Shown piece by piece: positions 34,603 through 43,483 of a DNA stretch of 64,000 bases (its first letter is position 1; every line of letters begins with the position of its first letter). The position numbers and the translations under genes are program-made. The notes below the pieces were generated by a model. It had not been told where the DNA came from, ran no database searches, and saw only the letters and a program-made list of their open reading frames with translations. The stretch is taken from NCBI RefSeq assembly GCF_022763345.1, contig NZ_JALEGS010000040.1, positions 56,342 through 120,341 of the forward strand, given 5' to 3'. This DNA is from Phaeodactylibacter sp. Its GTDB lineage: Bacteria > Bacteroidota > Bacteroidia > Chitinophagales > Saprospiraceae.

Positions 34603-36105
34603 ATGATTTTAAATCAGCACCCATTCTACCTGATACTGTTTGTTTTAGTGGCTGGTTATTCTGAACTGTCCGCCCAGGCAACAGACAACTTCTGCGCCAC
34701 CCCTCCCGGAAAAATCGAGTGGTTGGAGTCTTATCAGCGCAACCCGGAAAATTACGCCGTCCGCTCAGATGAGTTGCTCTATATTCCAATGACCATCCAC
34801 CTGGTCGGCACAGATGAGGGATCAGGCTTTTTTACCGGTGAGCAGCTGGCAGATGCGCTTTGTACTTTAAACGAGGATTTTTTGCCTGCCGATTTGCAAT
34901 TCTTTATTGCGGGAGACATCCGGTACATCAGCAATTCTACCTACTACCAGCATACATTTGGGCAAGGCTTCCAGATGATGCAAGAGAATAATGTGCCAAA
35001 TACGGTCAACTGTTACTTTGTACAAGATCCCGGAGGTGCCTGCGGCTACTTCTCTCCCGGAGCTGACGCAGTAGCGATGTCTAAGGGATGCAGCGGTGTC
35101 AATAGCCACACCTGGGCGCACGAACTTGGGCATTTTTTCTCCCTGCCCCATACTTTTTCAGGTTGGGAAGGTACGGACTACAGCCCCATTGACCCTACAC
35201 CGGCGTTCATCAATGGCCGGCGGGTGGAGCGGATGGATGGCGACTTTTGCAGTACCGCAGGTGACGGCTTCTGCGATACGCCACCCGACTATCTAAGCTA
35301 CCGGTGGCCTTGTAATATGCAAGGATTGAGCAATGTACAACAAAAAGACCCCGCAGATTCCACCTTCCGTTCTGACGGCACTTTCTTCATGAGCTACGCA
35401 AGCGACCGCTGCATGAACCGTTTTTCAGACGAGCAAATTGCCGCCATGCGTGCTAATATCGAGTTTCAGCGCCCGGGGCTGCTCCTCAACCCGTTCCTGC
35501 CGGACTTGATTCCAGATACCTTTGAAGTAGCACTGCTTGCGCCCGATTCAGGTGCGGTTTTTGATGTCACCAGCTCTGTTACATTGGAATGGGAAGCCGT
35601 GCCCGGCGCGATCGGTTACGCTATAGACTTCGACTTCTATGTGCCTTTCAATGGTTCGACCATCAACTTCAGGAGCTATACTGCATCCACCAATAGCCTG
35701 ACACTCAACAACCTGCAATCCAACCGTACTTACATTTGGAAAGTTCGCCCCTTCGCCCGTTATGATGGTTGCACAGCCTACAGCACTCCCAAAGCGTTCA
35801 CAGTAGGCACTTTTGTGGATAGCAAAGATGTCTCATTAGCGGCCTACGGGCTCCGGGCGTTCCCTCAACCTGCTAGCCTGAGCATCGGGCACTTCAATGT
35901 GGAATACAAAATTCCCGGAAATGAGCTGGCCCAGCTCCGCCTGATCAACAGCAGCGGGCAGATTGTACAAACCCTGCAGTTTGAAGCTCAGCCCGGAAAG
36001 CAAACTGCAGAGGTCCTAACGAGAGGGCTGCCCCCCGGGTTTTACCTCCTGGAACTGACAACAAGCGCCGGGCGATGGGTGGAAAAACTAAGCCTGTCCC
36101 GTTAG
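34603..36105 (+). CDS. T9SS-secreted M43-type zinc metalloprotease, tandem copy 2
   Basis: 500 residues. Signal peptide, then a pro-region beginning NFCATPPGKIEWLESYQ. The zinc motif is HELGHFFSLPH (His about 173) with Met-turn FFMSYA. The flanking DGDFCSTAGDGFCDTPPDY and a Cys pair near WPCNMQG are conserved with its neighbours. An FN3-like segment (VTLEWEAVPGAIGYAIDFDF, TYIWKVRPFARY) and a T9SS sorting domain (LRAFPQPASLSIGHF to WVEKLSLSR) complete it. Copies 2 and 3 share the N-terminal PPGKxxWL block that copy 1 lacks, so they are the closer pair. Confidence 0.83.
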   Translation: MILNQHPFYLILFVLVAGYSELSAQATDNFCATPPGKIEWLESYQRNPENYAVRSDELLYIPMTIHLVGTDEGSGFFTGEQLADALCTLNEDFLPADLQFFIAGDIRYISNSTYYQHTFGQGFQMMQENNVPNTVNCYFVQDPGGACGYFSPGADAVAMSKGCSGVNSHTWAHELGHFFSLPHTFSGWEGTDYSPIDPTPAFINGRRVERMDGDFCSTAGDGFCDTPPDYLSYRWPCNMQGLSNVQQKDPADSTFRSDGTFFMSYASDRCMNRFSDEQIAAMRANIEFQRPGLLLNPFLPDLIPDTFEVALLAPDSGAVFDVTSSVTLEWEAVPGAIGYAIDFDFYVPFNGSTINFRSYTASTNSLTLNNLQSNRTYIWKVRPFARYDGCTAYSTPKAFTVGTFVDSKDVSLAAYGLRAFPQPASLSIGHFNVEYKIPGNELAQLRLINSSGQIVQTLQFEAQPGKQTAEVLTRGLPPGFYLLELTTSAGRWVEKLSLSR

Positions 36106-36168
36106 GCACTTCAGCTACCGGATGGAGAACTGCCCACCATTGTTTATCTTTCGGAAAAATGCAGACCG

Positions 36169-37710
36169 ATGGCAAAAATTTTACACGCACTGGCTTTAAT
36201 CCTTGGCTTGGCTACAGCAGCCCAGGCACAATCCAACTGGGACTTCCCCTGTGGCACCCCACCTGGCAAATCTGACTGGCTGAAACGCTATCAGGAAGCC
36301 CCGCAGCTGTATCAGCGGGATAACGATACGATCTTGTATGTCCCGCTCACCATCCACATCGTAGGGACTGATTCCGGTAATGGGTTCTTTTCCCTTTCCG
36401 GGTTGAAAGCAGCCTTCTGCAAACTCAACGAGAGCTTCGAAGAAGCCAACATTCAGTTTTTTATGGCGGGTGAGATCAATTATTTGATGAATTCTGCCTG
36501 GTACTCCCATGAGACCGTTTTGGAAGGCGCGGAAATGATGTTTGCCAACAACGTTGATGGCACTTTAAACATCTATTTTGTCAATGATCCGGCCGGCAAT
36601 TGTGGTTACAACCTCCCCTATGCAGGCATCGCTATGCGCAAAAGCTGCTCCGGGCCCAATGACAATACCTGGGCGCACGAAATCGGGCATGCTCTGGCCA
36701 TCCCCCACCCCTTCCTGGGCTGGGAAGGCGGTATCAGCCACGATGGATCACAAACGCACAATTACAACAACCCGGCGCCCGAGATCATCACCTATGACTA
36801 TACTTTTTTTCAGGACACCCTGATTGAAGACACCTTGATTATTGACACCGCCTACGTAGAATTGCTGGATGGCAGTAACTGCAGCTTTGCCGCTGACGGT
36901 TTCTGCGATACCCCACCGGACTATCTGGCTCAACGCTGGTTTTGCGACGCCAATGGGGAAAGCCCGGTGCTTCAAACGGACCCTACCGGTGCCACCTTCC
37001 GTTCGGATGGCAGCTTGATCATGGGGTATTCCGATGATGCCTGTCAGGCCAGGTTTACACCGGAGCAGATTGCCGCCATGCGCGCTGACCTCTATGATGA
37101 GAACCCGGACTGGATCTCTCAGGAACCGCCCATGGACCTTGTAGCGGGTACTGTCACTGAGATCCTTAGTCCGGAAGAGGGCGCGGAATTGCCTTTCGAT
37201 GAAGTCTTGTTTTCCTGGGCACCAGTAGAAAATGCGACCCACTACATTGTGCAAATCAGTCCCCTGCCGACCTTTGGTCTGCGGTCAGAATACGTGGTGG
37301 AAGGTAATGCCCTTGTGGTGACCGACCTTGTGGCTAACCGCGACTATTATTGGCGCATTACCCCATACAATGCCTATTCTTACTGCGCACCTATTTCGGA
37401 AGTGGGTACTTTCAGTACTACTGATGTAAGCAGCGTAGCCGCAATAAATCAACTGACTTCGCTTAGGGTTTTCCCTCAGCCAGTTGGTGGGGGGAATGCC
37501 CTCACAGTCGATTTTACAGTCAATGCACCGATTAATGGCCGGATCAGGCTATTCAACAGCCTTGGGCAACCTCTTCAGGAAACAGCCCTGAACTACGGTG
37601 CCGGGCGGCACACCCTGAAGTTTCCTACCGCACAGCTGGCAGCAGGACTATACTTTCTGTCCTTTCAAACAGCGGAAGGACAGGCTGTTCAGCAAATTGT
37701 TGTTGAATAA
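36169..37710 (+). CDS. T9SS-secreted M43-type zinc metalloprotease, tandem copy 3
   Basis: 513 residues. Signal peptide MAKILHALALILGLATAAQA. The zinc motif is HEIGHALAIPH (His about 170), with Met-turn LIMGYS. Compared with copies 1 and 2, it has an acidic repeat-like insert (TLIEDTLIIDTAYVELLDG, about 220) between the zinc site and the Cys-rich DGFCDTPPDY segment. An FN3-like domain (VLFSWAPVENATHYIVQIS) and a T9SS sorting domain (LRVFPQPVGGGNALTVDF to AVQQIVVE) follow. The three genes are head to tail with gaps of 164 and 63 bases. Confidence 0.82.
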   Translation: MAKILHALALILGLATAAQAQSNWDFPCGTPPGKSDWLKRYQEAPQLYQRDNDTILYVPLTIHIVGTDSGNGFFSLSGLKAAFCKLNESFEEANIQFFMAGEINYLMNSAWYSHETVLEGAEMMFANNVDGTLNIYFVNDPAGNCGYNLPYAGIAMRKSCSGPNDNTWAHEIGHALAIPHPFLGWEGGISHDGSQTHNYNNPAPEIITYDYTFFQDTLIEDTLIIDTAYVELLDGSNCSFAADGFCDTPPDYLAQRWFCDANGESPVLQTDPTGATFRSDGSLIMGYSDDACQARFTPEQIAAMRADLYDENPDWISQEPPMDLVAGTVTEILSPEEGAELPFDEVLFSWAPVENATHYIVQISPLPTFGLRSEYVVEGNALVVTDLVANRDYYWRITPYNAYSYCAPISEVGTFSTTDVSSVAAINQLTSLRVFPQPVGGGNALTVDFTVNAPINGRIRLFNSLGQPLQETALNYGAGRHTLKFPTAQLAAGLYFLSFQTAEGQAVQQIVVE

Positions 37711-37714
37711 TTTA

Positions 37715-37760
37715 AGCAGCAGCAGTGGCTTTCCTATTAAGAAAAGCCACTGCCGCTGCT
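37715..37760. terminator. Hairpin between convergent M43 copy 3 and methyltransferase genes
   Basis: A stem of about 19 bp with one mismatch and one bulge (AGCAGCAGCAGTGGCTTTC against GAAAAGCCACTGCCGCTGCT) lies directly after the protease stop. T-tracts are weak on both strands, but position and stability suggest bidirectional termination. Confidence 0.65.
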
Positions 37761-37772
37761 CAGGCTTTGCAA

Positions 37773-38564
37773 TTACTTAGGCTTCCGCATCAGCAGGGTA
37801 AACAGGTGAGGCGCACCCACTAAAGTTTCACACTCAAACCAACCATCAGGCCTTGTTATCATATTCGGGAAGCAATCAAAAGGTGATGCCGGATATTCCT
37901 CGAAAGCCTTTAGCTCCAGCCCCTGCCCCATCAGCGCATTGATGACCTCACTTATGCCGTAGTTCCAGGTGTACTCCATGCGAGTGGTGCCTTCCTCCTG
38001 GCTGGCATAGGACCCCACGACTTCTTCTGCAAAAGATGGCTCCTTGGTCCCAAAATAACTACAGATATATTTACCGGTGTCAAAGTCGAACATCATAAGG
38101 CCCGGATGGAACTCGGCAATAAAGAAAATGCCGCCAGGCTTTAGGTGGCGTGCCACTACTTCCCCCCACCGCTTAAGGTCCGGGAGCCAGGTAAGGACGC
38201 CGTAGGAGGTAAAAACGATATCAAAAGTTTCCTCCAAATCGAGCGCTAAGACATCCGATTGTACAAAACGGGAAGCAAGGCCCATTGATTCTGCCAGCGA
38301 GCGGGCGGTAGCAATCGCCTCGCCTGAAAAATCCACGCCTGTCGCCCGAGCTCCAAGCCTCGCCCAGGACAGGGTATCCTGTCCGAAATGACACTGAAGG
38401 TGAAGCAGGCTTTTCCCATCGACCGGTTGAAGGGCCTGCAATTCGGGTTCCATAAGAGAAGACGCTCCGTTTTTGAACGCTTCCATATTGTAAAAATCCG
38501 TCTGCGGATGGAAGCTAGCCCAGCCGTCCCAAAGTTCACGATTCGCTTGTAGGTAGGTATTCAT
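37773..38564 (-). CDS. Class I SAM-dependent methyltransferase
   Basis: 263 residues from the ATG at 38564; the frame reaches 38600 but the added residues do not look conserved. The family core follows the small-molecule methyltransferase pattern: NRELWDGWASFHPQTDFY at the start, LLHLQCHFGQDTLSWARLGARATGVDFS for the SAM site (motif I altered from GxGxG to CHFGQDT), DIVFTSYGVLTWLPDL for motif IV and LKPGGIFFIAEF for motif VI. The CHFGQDTLS form is common in a Bacteroidota/Actinobacteria group of unknown substrate. Cytosolic. It stands alone. Confidence 0.82.
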   Translation of the reverse strand: MNTYLQANRELWDGWASFHPQTDFYNMEAFKNGASSLMEPELQALQPVDGKSLLHLQCHFGQDTLSWARLGARATGVDFSGEAIATARSLAESMGLASRFVQSDVLALDLEETFDIVFTSYGVLTWLPDLKRWGEVVARHLKPGGIFFIAEFHPGLMMFDFDTGKYICSYFGTKEPSFAEEVVGSYASQEEGTTRMEYTWNYGISEVINALMGQGLELKAFEEYPASPFDCFPNMITRPDGWFECETLVGAPHLFTLLMRKPK

Positions 38565-38638
38565 GTTTTGCGGGCATGAGATTAATTGCGATATTGCCAA
38601 TCTTTAAAATTACAGGAAAACAAAAATAGTTCCAGAAC

Positions 38639-38959
38639 ATGGCAGACCAGAAGAAAAACCCTCAAAATAAACTCAACATAGAGTTGCCGGAAGAAGTAGC
38701 CGAAGGTATTTACTCCAACCTGGCCATCATTTCCCACTCCAATTCAGAATTTATCCTCGACTTTGTGCGCCTTGTGCCCAATGTGCCTAAAGCGAAAGTC
38801 AAGTCGCGGGTCATTCTGACCCCACAGCATGCCAAGCGGATGCTCAAAGCTTTACAGGAAAATATCCAGAAATATGAAGCCCAATTTGGAGCCATTGACG
38901 AGTCCGGCCAGCCACCGTTCCCTCCGATGAGTTTTAATACGCCAAAAGCACAGGCTTAA
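38639..38959 (+). CDS. DUF3467 family protein
   Basis: 106 residues. The DUF3467 pattern is visible: LNIELPEEVAEGIYSNLAIISHSNSEFILDF, then VPKAKVKSRVILTPQHAKRMLKAL. No function is established for the family. The protein is small and cytosolic, with an acidic N-terminal helix and a Pro-rich tail (GQPPFPPMSF). It is divergent from the methyltransferase gene and ends at a strong terminator. Confidence 0.88.
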   Translation: MADQKKNPQNKLNIELPEEVAEGIYSNLAIISHSNSEFILDFVRLVPNVPKAKVKSRVILTPQHAKRMLKALQENIQKYEAQFGAIDESGQPPFPPMSFNTPKAQA

Positions 38960-38965
38960 GGGGGC

Positions 38966-39003
38966 AAATGGGCGAGGCTGCCCGAAAGCAGCCTCGCCCA
39001 TTT
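38966..39003. terminator. Bidirectional terminator hairpin between DUF3467 and ctlX genes
   Basis: A perfect 16-bp stem (38966-38981 with 38988-39003) with a 6-base CCGAAA loop lies between the two convergent genes. Only short A/T tracts flank it. Confidence 0.8.
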
Positions 39004-39008
39004 ACCAG

Positions 39009-39938
39009 TTATTTTTCCTCCAGAAATATCTCCGCCATCATACAGCGGGCACTACCGCCGCCATGCTGCTCAATCGTGTACAGCGGGCTGTGGAGAATCT
39101 GAGTGTATTGGCTAATCAATTCCACCTGCGCAGGGGTCAGCGATTGATAAGCCTGCTCTGACATAACGAGGTAAGGCGTGCCGTCTTTACCGGCTACCTG
39201 TAGCATATTCCCGGCAAAGGCCATCATCTGATCCAGTGATATCTCAATAATCGCTTTTCCGGTAGCGGCAAATCGATCCTTAAGCAACTGTTGCTCTTTT
39301 TTATCGGGGACCGCATCCAGGCAAATGACCACGAAGTCCACGCCCAGCGCCATCATCACATTGGTGTGGTAAATGGCTTTCCCGTCGCTATCTACGGCAG
39401 TGAACGCAACATTATCGTACCCCATCTTATCGCAAAATGATTCCAGCAGCGCCCCTTCCGTACGCGGGCTCAGGCAGGCGTAGGCGACACGATTAGGACG
39501 GTCCAGGATAAGGCTGCCCGTACCTTCCAGGAAACGGTCTTCATTCTCCGTGCCTTCAAACTTCACCCGGTTACGGACCTCAAAGTGAGCAGAAAGCTGC
39601 TCAATGACATCCTCCCGCCGCTCTTTCCGGCGGGTCGGTGCATGCATCGGATAGGTGGCTACGGTGCCATCCTGATGAAAGGTGACCCAGTTATTGGGGA
39701 AAATGGCATCTGGCTTCACTGGTATGGTAGTATCCTCGACTACATGTACCTGCACACCGGCGTCACGCAGACGGGCTACGAAAGTGTCGAACTCCTGAAG
39801 TGCTTTTTCTTCCACCTGATCAGAAGTTAGATCAGGATTCAGGCTCTGAAAGGCGTTATTGGTGGCGGTTTCCGGGTTGTAACCGAAGTGCGCTGGGCGC
39901 ACCATTAAAAGGTGGTTGGTAATTTGGCGTTCTTTCAC
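39009..39938 (-). CDS. ctlX: Citrulline-utilisation hydrolase CtlX-like (arginine deiminase superfamily)
   Basis: Guanidino-modifying superfamily fold. Landmarks: LMVRPAHFGYNPETATNNAFQ at the N-terminus, IFPNNWVTFHQDGTVATYPM, an EGTGSLILDR strand with the acidic catalytic residue, His in IYHTNVMM and the catalytic Cys in GGGSARCMMAEIF near the C-terminus. Homologues are annotated as citrulline hydrolases. I chose the GTG at 39938 (309 residues) because homologues begin with an ITNxxLMVRP-like lead; ATG at 39905 would cut this lead and TTG at 39959 would add seven residues. No other arginine or citrulline gene is nearby. Confidence 0.8.
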   Translation of the reverse strand: MKERQITNHLLMVRPAHFGYNPETATNNAFQSLNPDLTSDQVEEKALQEFDTFVARLRDAGVQVHVVEDTTIPVKPDAIFPNNWVTFHQDGTVATYPMHAPTRRKERREDVIEQLSAHFEVRNRVKFEGTENEDRFLEGTGSLILDRPNRVAYACLSPRTEGALLESFCDKMGYDNVAFTAVDSDGKAIYHTNVMMALGVDFVVICLDAVPDKKEQQLLKDRFAATGKAIIEISLDQMMAFAGNMLQVAGKDGTPYLVMSEQAYQSLTPAQVELISQYTQILHSPLYTIEQHGGGSARCMMAEIFLEEK

Positions 39939-40003
39939 GGGCTGCAATTTTTGCCGCAAAGATAGGTTTTGGGAGGGATACCTAACACCCCTCCCCGGCT
40001 TTT

Positions 40004-41104
40004 TTATGACTGTGATTCAGCAGTGGCTGCCTGACGACTAATGCTAGCCTTTTGCTGTTCCAGTACCAGATCAGCAACAGTTTGAATCCATCTTGGGTCA
40101 TCGTTGAGGCTGGGGACCAGGTCCACATGCTCGCCGCCCATTTCCTCAAATTCTTCCTGATACTCAGTGCCGATTTCTATGATGGTCTCCAGGCAATCGG
40201 CTACAAAAGCCGGGCTGAACACCAACAGGCGTTTTGCACCTTTCTCCGCCTGCTCTTCAATCGTCTTTATGGTATAGGGTTGTGCCCAGGCTTCCGGCCC
40301 CAGACGGCTTTGGAAAGCGGTTGTATACTGTTCCGGCTTTAGCCCAAGCTCTGCCACAATGGCCTTCGTAGTGGCATGGCACTGCGCAGAATAACAGAAT
40401 TGGTTCACCGGAGAAATATTGCTACAGCAGTCCTCCTTTTTCGTACAGTGGCTGTTGGTAGGGTCGCCCTTGCGGAGTTGCCGCTGCGGCAGGCCGTGGT
40501 AACTGAAAATGATATGGTCGTAGCTGTTCAGGTCAAACTGACGGGCATTGTCTGCGAATATCTTAATCATGCTGGGGCGGTCGTAATAAGAATTGACCAT
40601 TTTGACATCCGGGATGATCTGCCGCTTGGAGAGTTCCTGCATGACCGCATCGTGCACCGAACCAGTTGTGGCCGAAGCATATTGTGGAAACATGGGGATC
40701 ACCGTTATTTCTGAGACCAGGGCTTTCTCCAGGTTTTCGATGGCATGGCCGATGGACGGATTCTGATAGCGCATAGCGAGCTCCACGACGTACTCATCGC
40801 CAAGCAATTCCTGCACGCCATCCCGGACGCGCTCCCCGTAAAACTTGAGCGGAGAGCCTTCTTCCGTCCACAACATTTTGTAAAGCTTGGAAGAACTGCC
40901 GCTGCGGAAAGGCGCAATGATACCGCGCACCAGCAGGTTCCGGGGCAGCCACGGGTAGTCAATTACACGGGGGTCGAGCAAAAACTGCTTGAGATAGCGG
41001 TATACTGCTCCCCGGGAGGGGGCGTCCGGGGTACCTAAATTAACCAGTAATACGCCTTTTTTTCCAATACTCGTCATGCCTTCGTTCTGTCTGTTAGTAC
41101 TCAT
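40004..41104 (-). CDS. hemH: Ferrochelatase (protoporphyrin/coproporphyrin)
   Basis: Inserts Fe(II) into the porphyrin, the last step of haem synthesis. Family landmarks are KKGVLLVNLGTPDAPS, IFSYHGLPQRQLRKGD (with the catalytic His), FQSRLGPEAWAQPYT and SPAFVADCLETIIEIG. A five-cysteine cluster (HCTKKEDCC...QFCYSAQC, spacing C-x5-CC-x9-C-x4-C) follows the YHGLP helix; some bacterial ferrochelatases bind a [2Fe-2S] cluster through internal cysteines, so a cluster or structural metal is possible here. I used the ATG at 41104; ATG at 41077 is equally plausible and starts right at the conserved core. Confidence 0.93.
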   Translation of the reverse strand: MSTNRQNEGMTSIGKKGVLLVNLGTPDAPSRGAVYRYLKQFLLDPRVIDYPWLPRNLLVRGIIAPFRSGSSSKLYKMLWTEEGSPLKFYGERVRDGVQELLGDEYVVELAMRYQNPSIGHAIENLEKALVSEITVIPMFPQYASATTGSVHDAVMQELSKRQIIPDVKMVNSYYDRPSMIKIFADNARQFDLNSYDHIIFSYHGLPQRQLRKGDPTNSHCTKKEDCCSNISPVNQFCYSAQCHATTKAIVAELGLKPEQYTTAFQSRLGPEAWAQPYTIKTIEEQAEKGAKRLLVFSPAFVADCLETIIEIGTEYQEEFEEMGGEHVDLVPSLNDDPRWIQTVADLVLEQQKASISRQAATAESQS

Positions 41105-41213
41105 TTTTCGGAATGTCAACTTTTCAAACGCTCACTTGCTTTCTAAGTTTAAAACCTTGTTTTTATTTATGGCCATGTTAATGTATTTTTGGCCACTCAC
41201 CTGCCCAGCCCTA

Positions 41214-41238
41214 AGTGTTTTCTACTTGGTAAAACACT
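41214..41238. promoter_or_regulatory. Inverted repeat between divergent hemH and surE
   Basis: AGTGTTTT (41214-41221) and AAAACACT (41231-41238) form a perfect 8-bp inverted repeat with a 9-base spacer, 30 bases before the surE start. It may be an operator or a leader hairpin; no matching regulator is known here. Confidence 0.3.
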
Positions 41239-41267
41239 AATTTCGGGCATGGCTCAAAAACGATTCC

Positions 41268-42041
41268 ATGAAACGACCTCTGATACTGGTAACCAATGAT
41301 GACGGCATCACCGCACCCGGCATTCACACTCTGGTGGAAATTGCAAAATCGCTGGGGGATGTTGTAGTCGTCGCCCCGGATTCTCCGCAGTCGGGCATGG
41401 GGCACGCCATCACCATCAGTGGCCCTATCCGGCTTCACCCCAACAAACAGGTGTTTGAAGATGTGGAAGCCTACGAATGCTCGGGCACGCCGGTAGACTG
41501 CGTCAAACTGGCCAAACATGTGGTGCTCAAAGACCGGCAACCTGATTTGTGCCTTTCAGGCATCAACCACGGGTCCAATGCCTCCATTAACATCATCTAT
41601 TCCGGTACGCTTTCCGCGGCAATGGAAGCTTCACTGGAAGGCATACCGTCTATTGGGCTTTCCCTGCTCGACTATTCCCACGAAGCGGACTTTGAGCCTT
41701 GTGTGCCTTTTGTGACAACCCTGGCGGAATGGGTTTTGAATAACGGGCTGGAAGAAGGCAGCCTGCTAAACGTCAACATCCCGGCTATTTCCCGATCGGA
41801 GCTCAAAGGGCTGCGGGTTTGCCGTCAGGCGGATGCCCGTTGGATCGAAGAATTCACAGAAGCTGAAGACCCCCGTGGGCAAAAATACTACTGGCTCACC
41901 GGCCGCTTCTCCAATGATGACGAAGCCGATGATACTGATATCTGGGCGCTGGAAAATAACTATATCTCGGTAGTGCCCTCCATGCACGACCTGACCAATT
42001 ACCGGGCCATCAAGACCCTCAAGCAAATCGAAAAACTGTAA
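41268..42041 (+). CDS. surE: 5'/3'-nucleotidase SurE
   Basis: 257 residues, typical for SurE. The metal-binding motif LVTNDDGITAPGI opens the protein (Asp-Asp ligand pair), with APDSPQSGMGHAIT, CSGTPVDCVKL and GINHGSN (Asn ligand) following. SurE removes phosphate from nucleoside monophosphates and acts in stationary-phase survival. It begins a plus-strand set (surE, membrane protein, lpxB) with overlaps and 3-base gaps, so the three are co-transcribed. Confidence 0.95.
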   Translation: MKRPLILVTNDDGITAPGIHTLVEIAKSLGDVVVVAPDSPQSGMGHAITISGPIRLHPNKQVFEDVEAYECSGTPVDCVKLAKHVVLKDRQPDLCLSGINHGSNASINIIYSGTLSAAMEASLEGIPSIGLSLLDYSHEADFEPCVPFVTTLAEWVLNNGLEEGSLLNVNIPAISRSELKGLRVCRQADARWIEEFTEAEDPRGQKYYWLTGRFSNDDEADDTDIWALENNYISVVPSMHDLTNYRAIKTLKQIEKL

Positions 42042-42044
42042 GGC

Positions 42045-42347
42045 ATGTTCCAGAGAAACAACCTCTTTTATGGTGTGCTGATCGGGTTGCTGCTGCCCGC
42101 ACTTGGCTTTGCGCTCATTTATTTTGGGTATGGCATGCTGGAAAATAGCGGCGTAGTGAGCGAACGCGGTTTCTCCCCTTACTTTCGGGAACGGACATCC
42201 GCTGTAATTGCTATTTGCCTCAACCTGCTGCCGCTGAATAAGTTCATGAAAGCGCGTGCTACTCAATCCATGCGGGGCATAGTGCTTGCCACAGTCGTCC
42301 TGGTAGCGGCCTGGGTCATTTACTTTGGGAAATACATTCTTTCATGA
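42045..42347 (+). CDS. Small two- to three-helix membrane protein
   Basis: 100 residues. Hydrophobic segments at about 8-28, 53-63 and 78-97, separated by a basic linker (NKFMKARATQSMRG), suggest a three-helix inner-membrane protein. It is not recognised. It lies 3 bases after surE and its stop overlaps the lpxB start (ATGA), so it is made together with them; Bacteroidota genomes often carry a small membrane ORF between surE and lpxB. Confidence 0.65.
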   Translation: MFQRNNLFYGVLIGLLLPALGFALIYFGYGMLENSGVVSERGFSPYFRERTSAVIAICLNLLPLNKFMKARATQSMRGIVLATVVLVAAWVIYFGKYILS

Positions 42348-43483
42348 AGTACTACATCATTGCCGGTGAACCATCAGGTGACCTGCACGGCAGCAATCTG
42401 ATGAAAGGGCTTAAAGCCGAGGACGAGCAAGCCGATTTTCGGATCTGGGGCGGTGACCTGATGGAAGCACAGGGCGGTCAGTTGGTGAAGCATTACCGGG
42501 ACCTGGCCTTTATGGGTTTCTGGGAGGTCCTCAAGAATATCCGCACTATTCTTGGGAATATAAAAATGTGCAAGCGGGACATTCTCGTCTACCAGCCTGA
42601 TGTACTCATTTTGATTGACTATCCGGGCTTCAATCTACGTATCGCAAAGTGGGCTAAAGCACAGGGCATACGGGTATTCTACTATATTAGCCCACAGATT
42701 TGGGCCTGGCACAGCAGCCGGGTGCACGGTATTAAGGCCAGTGTGGACCGTATGTTTGTAATCCTCCCCTTTGAGCGTGACTTTTATGCGAAGTACGACT
42801 ATGAGGTCGATTTCGTCGGGCATCCGCTCATGGATGTGGTGGAGGCCTTCGAAGCGCCTGTAGATTTCACTACAGTCCACCAACTGAATGACGCTCCCAT
42901 CATCGCTCTGCTGCCGGGCAGCCGCAAACAGGAAATCGAGCGTCTGCTCAACGTCATGCTCTCCATCGTCCCGGCTTTCCCGGATTATCAGTTTGTGATT
43001 GCAGGCGCACCTTCGCAGGAGCGGGCGTTTTACGAGCGGGTTATACAGCAGTCACCGCTTTCTAAAGAGGCTACCGGGCGGGTTCATTTTACCGACAACC
43101 AGACTTATGCCTTATTGCAACATGCGGAAGCAGCCCTCGTGACTTCCGGCACCGCCACTTTGGAGACCGCCCTGTTTGAGGTGCCTCAGGTGGTCTGTTA
43201 TAAAGGTAGCCCCCTCTCCTACTATATCGCCCGGCAGGTTGTGAATGTGGATTATATTTCTCTGGTTAACCTTATTGCTGACCGGGAAGTTGTCAAGGAG
43301 CTCATACAGGGCGACTGCAACCCGGAACGGATACAGGAAGAACTGTCAGCCATTCTGACCGGTGGCCACCGCCGGGAAACTATGAAGGTAGATTACGCCG
43401 CTCTGAAAGACCTGATCGGACAGGGTGGCGCCTCCCGGAAAGCAGCCCACCTAATGGTTCAGTACGCTCAGGCTGAAAGCTAA
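42344..43483 (+). CDS. lpxB: Lipid-A-disaccharide synthase
   Basis: 379 residues, usual for the GT19 family. Joins UDP-2,3-diacylglucosamine to lipid X at the inner membrane in lipid A synthesis. Signatures: [68 protein letters not shown] and [20 protein letters not shown]. It overlaps the small membrane gene by 4 bases and ends with a 4-base overlap with convergent selD. Confidence 0.96.
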   Translation: MKYYIIAGEPSGDLHGSNLMKGLKAEDEQADFRIWGGDLMEAQGGQLVKHYRDLAFMGFWEVLKNIRTILGNIKMCKRDILVYQPDVLILIDYPGFNLRIAKWAKAQGIRVFYYISPQIWAWHSSRVHGIKASVDRMFVILPFERDFYAKYDYEVDFVGHPLMDVVEAFEAPVDFTTVHQLNDAPIIALLPGSRKQEIERLLNVMLSIVPAFPDYQFVIAGAPSQERAFYERVIQQSPLSKEATGRVHFTDNQTYALLQHAEAALVTSGTATLETALFEVPQVVCYKGSPLSYYIARQVVNVDYISLVNLIADREVVKELIQGDCNPERIQEELSAILTGGHRRETMKVDYAALKDLIGQGGASRKAAHLMVQYAQAES

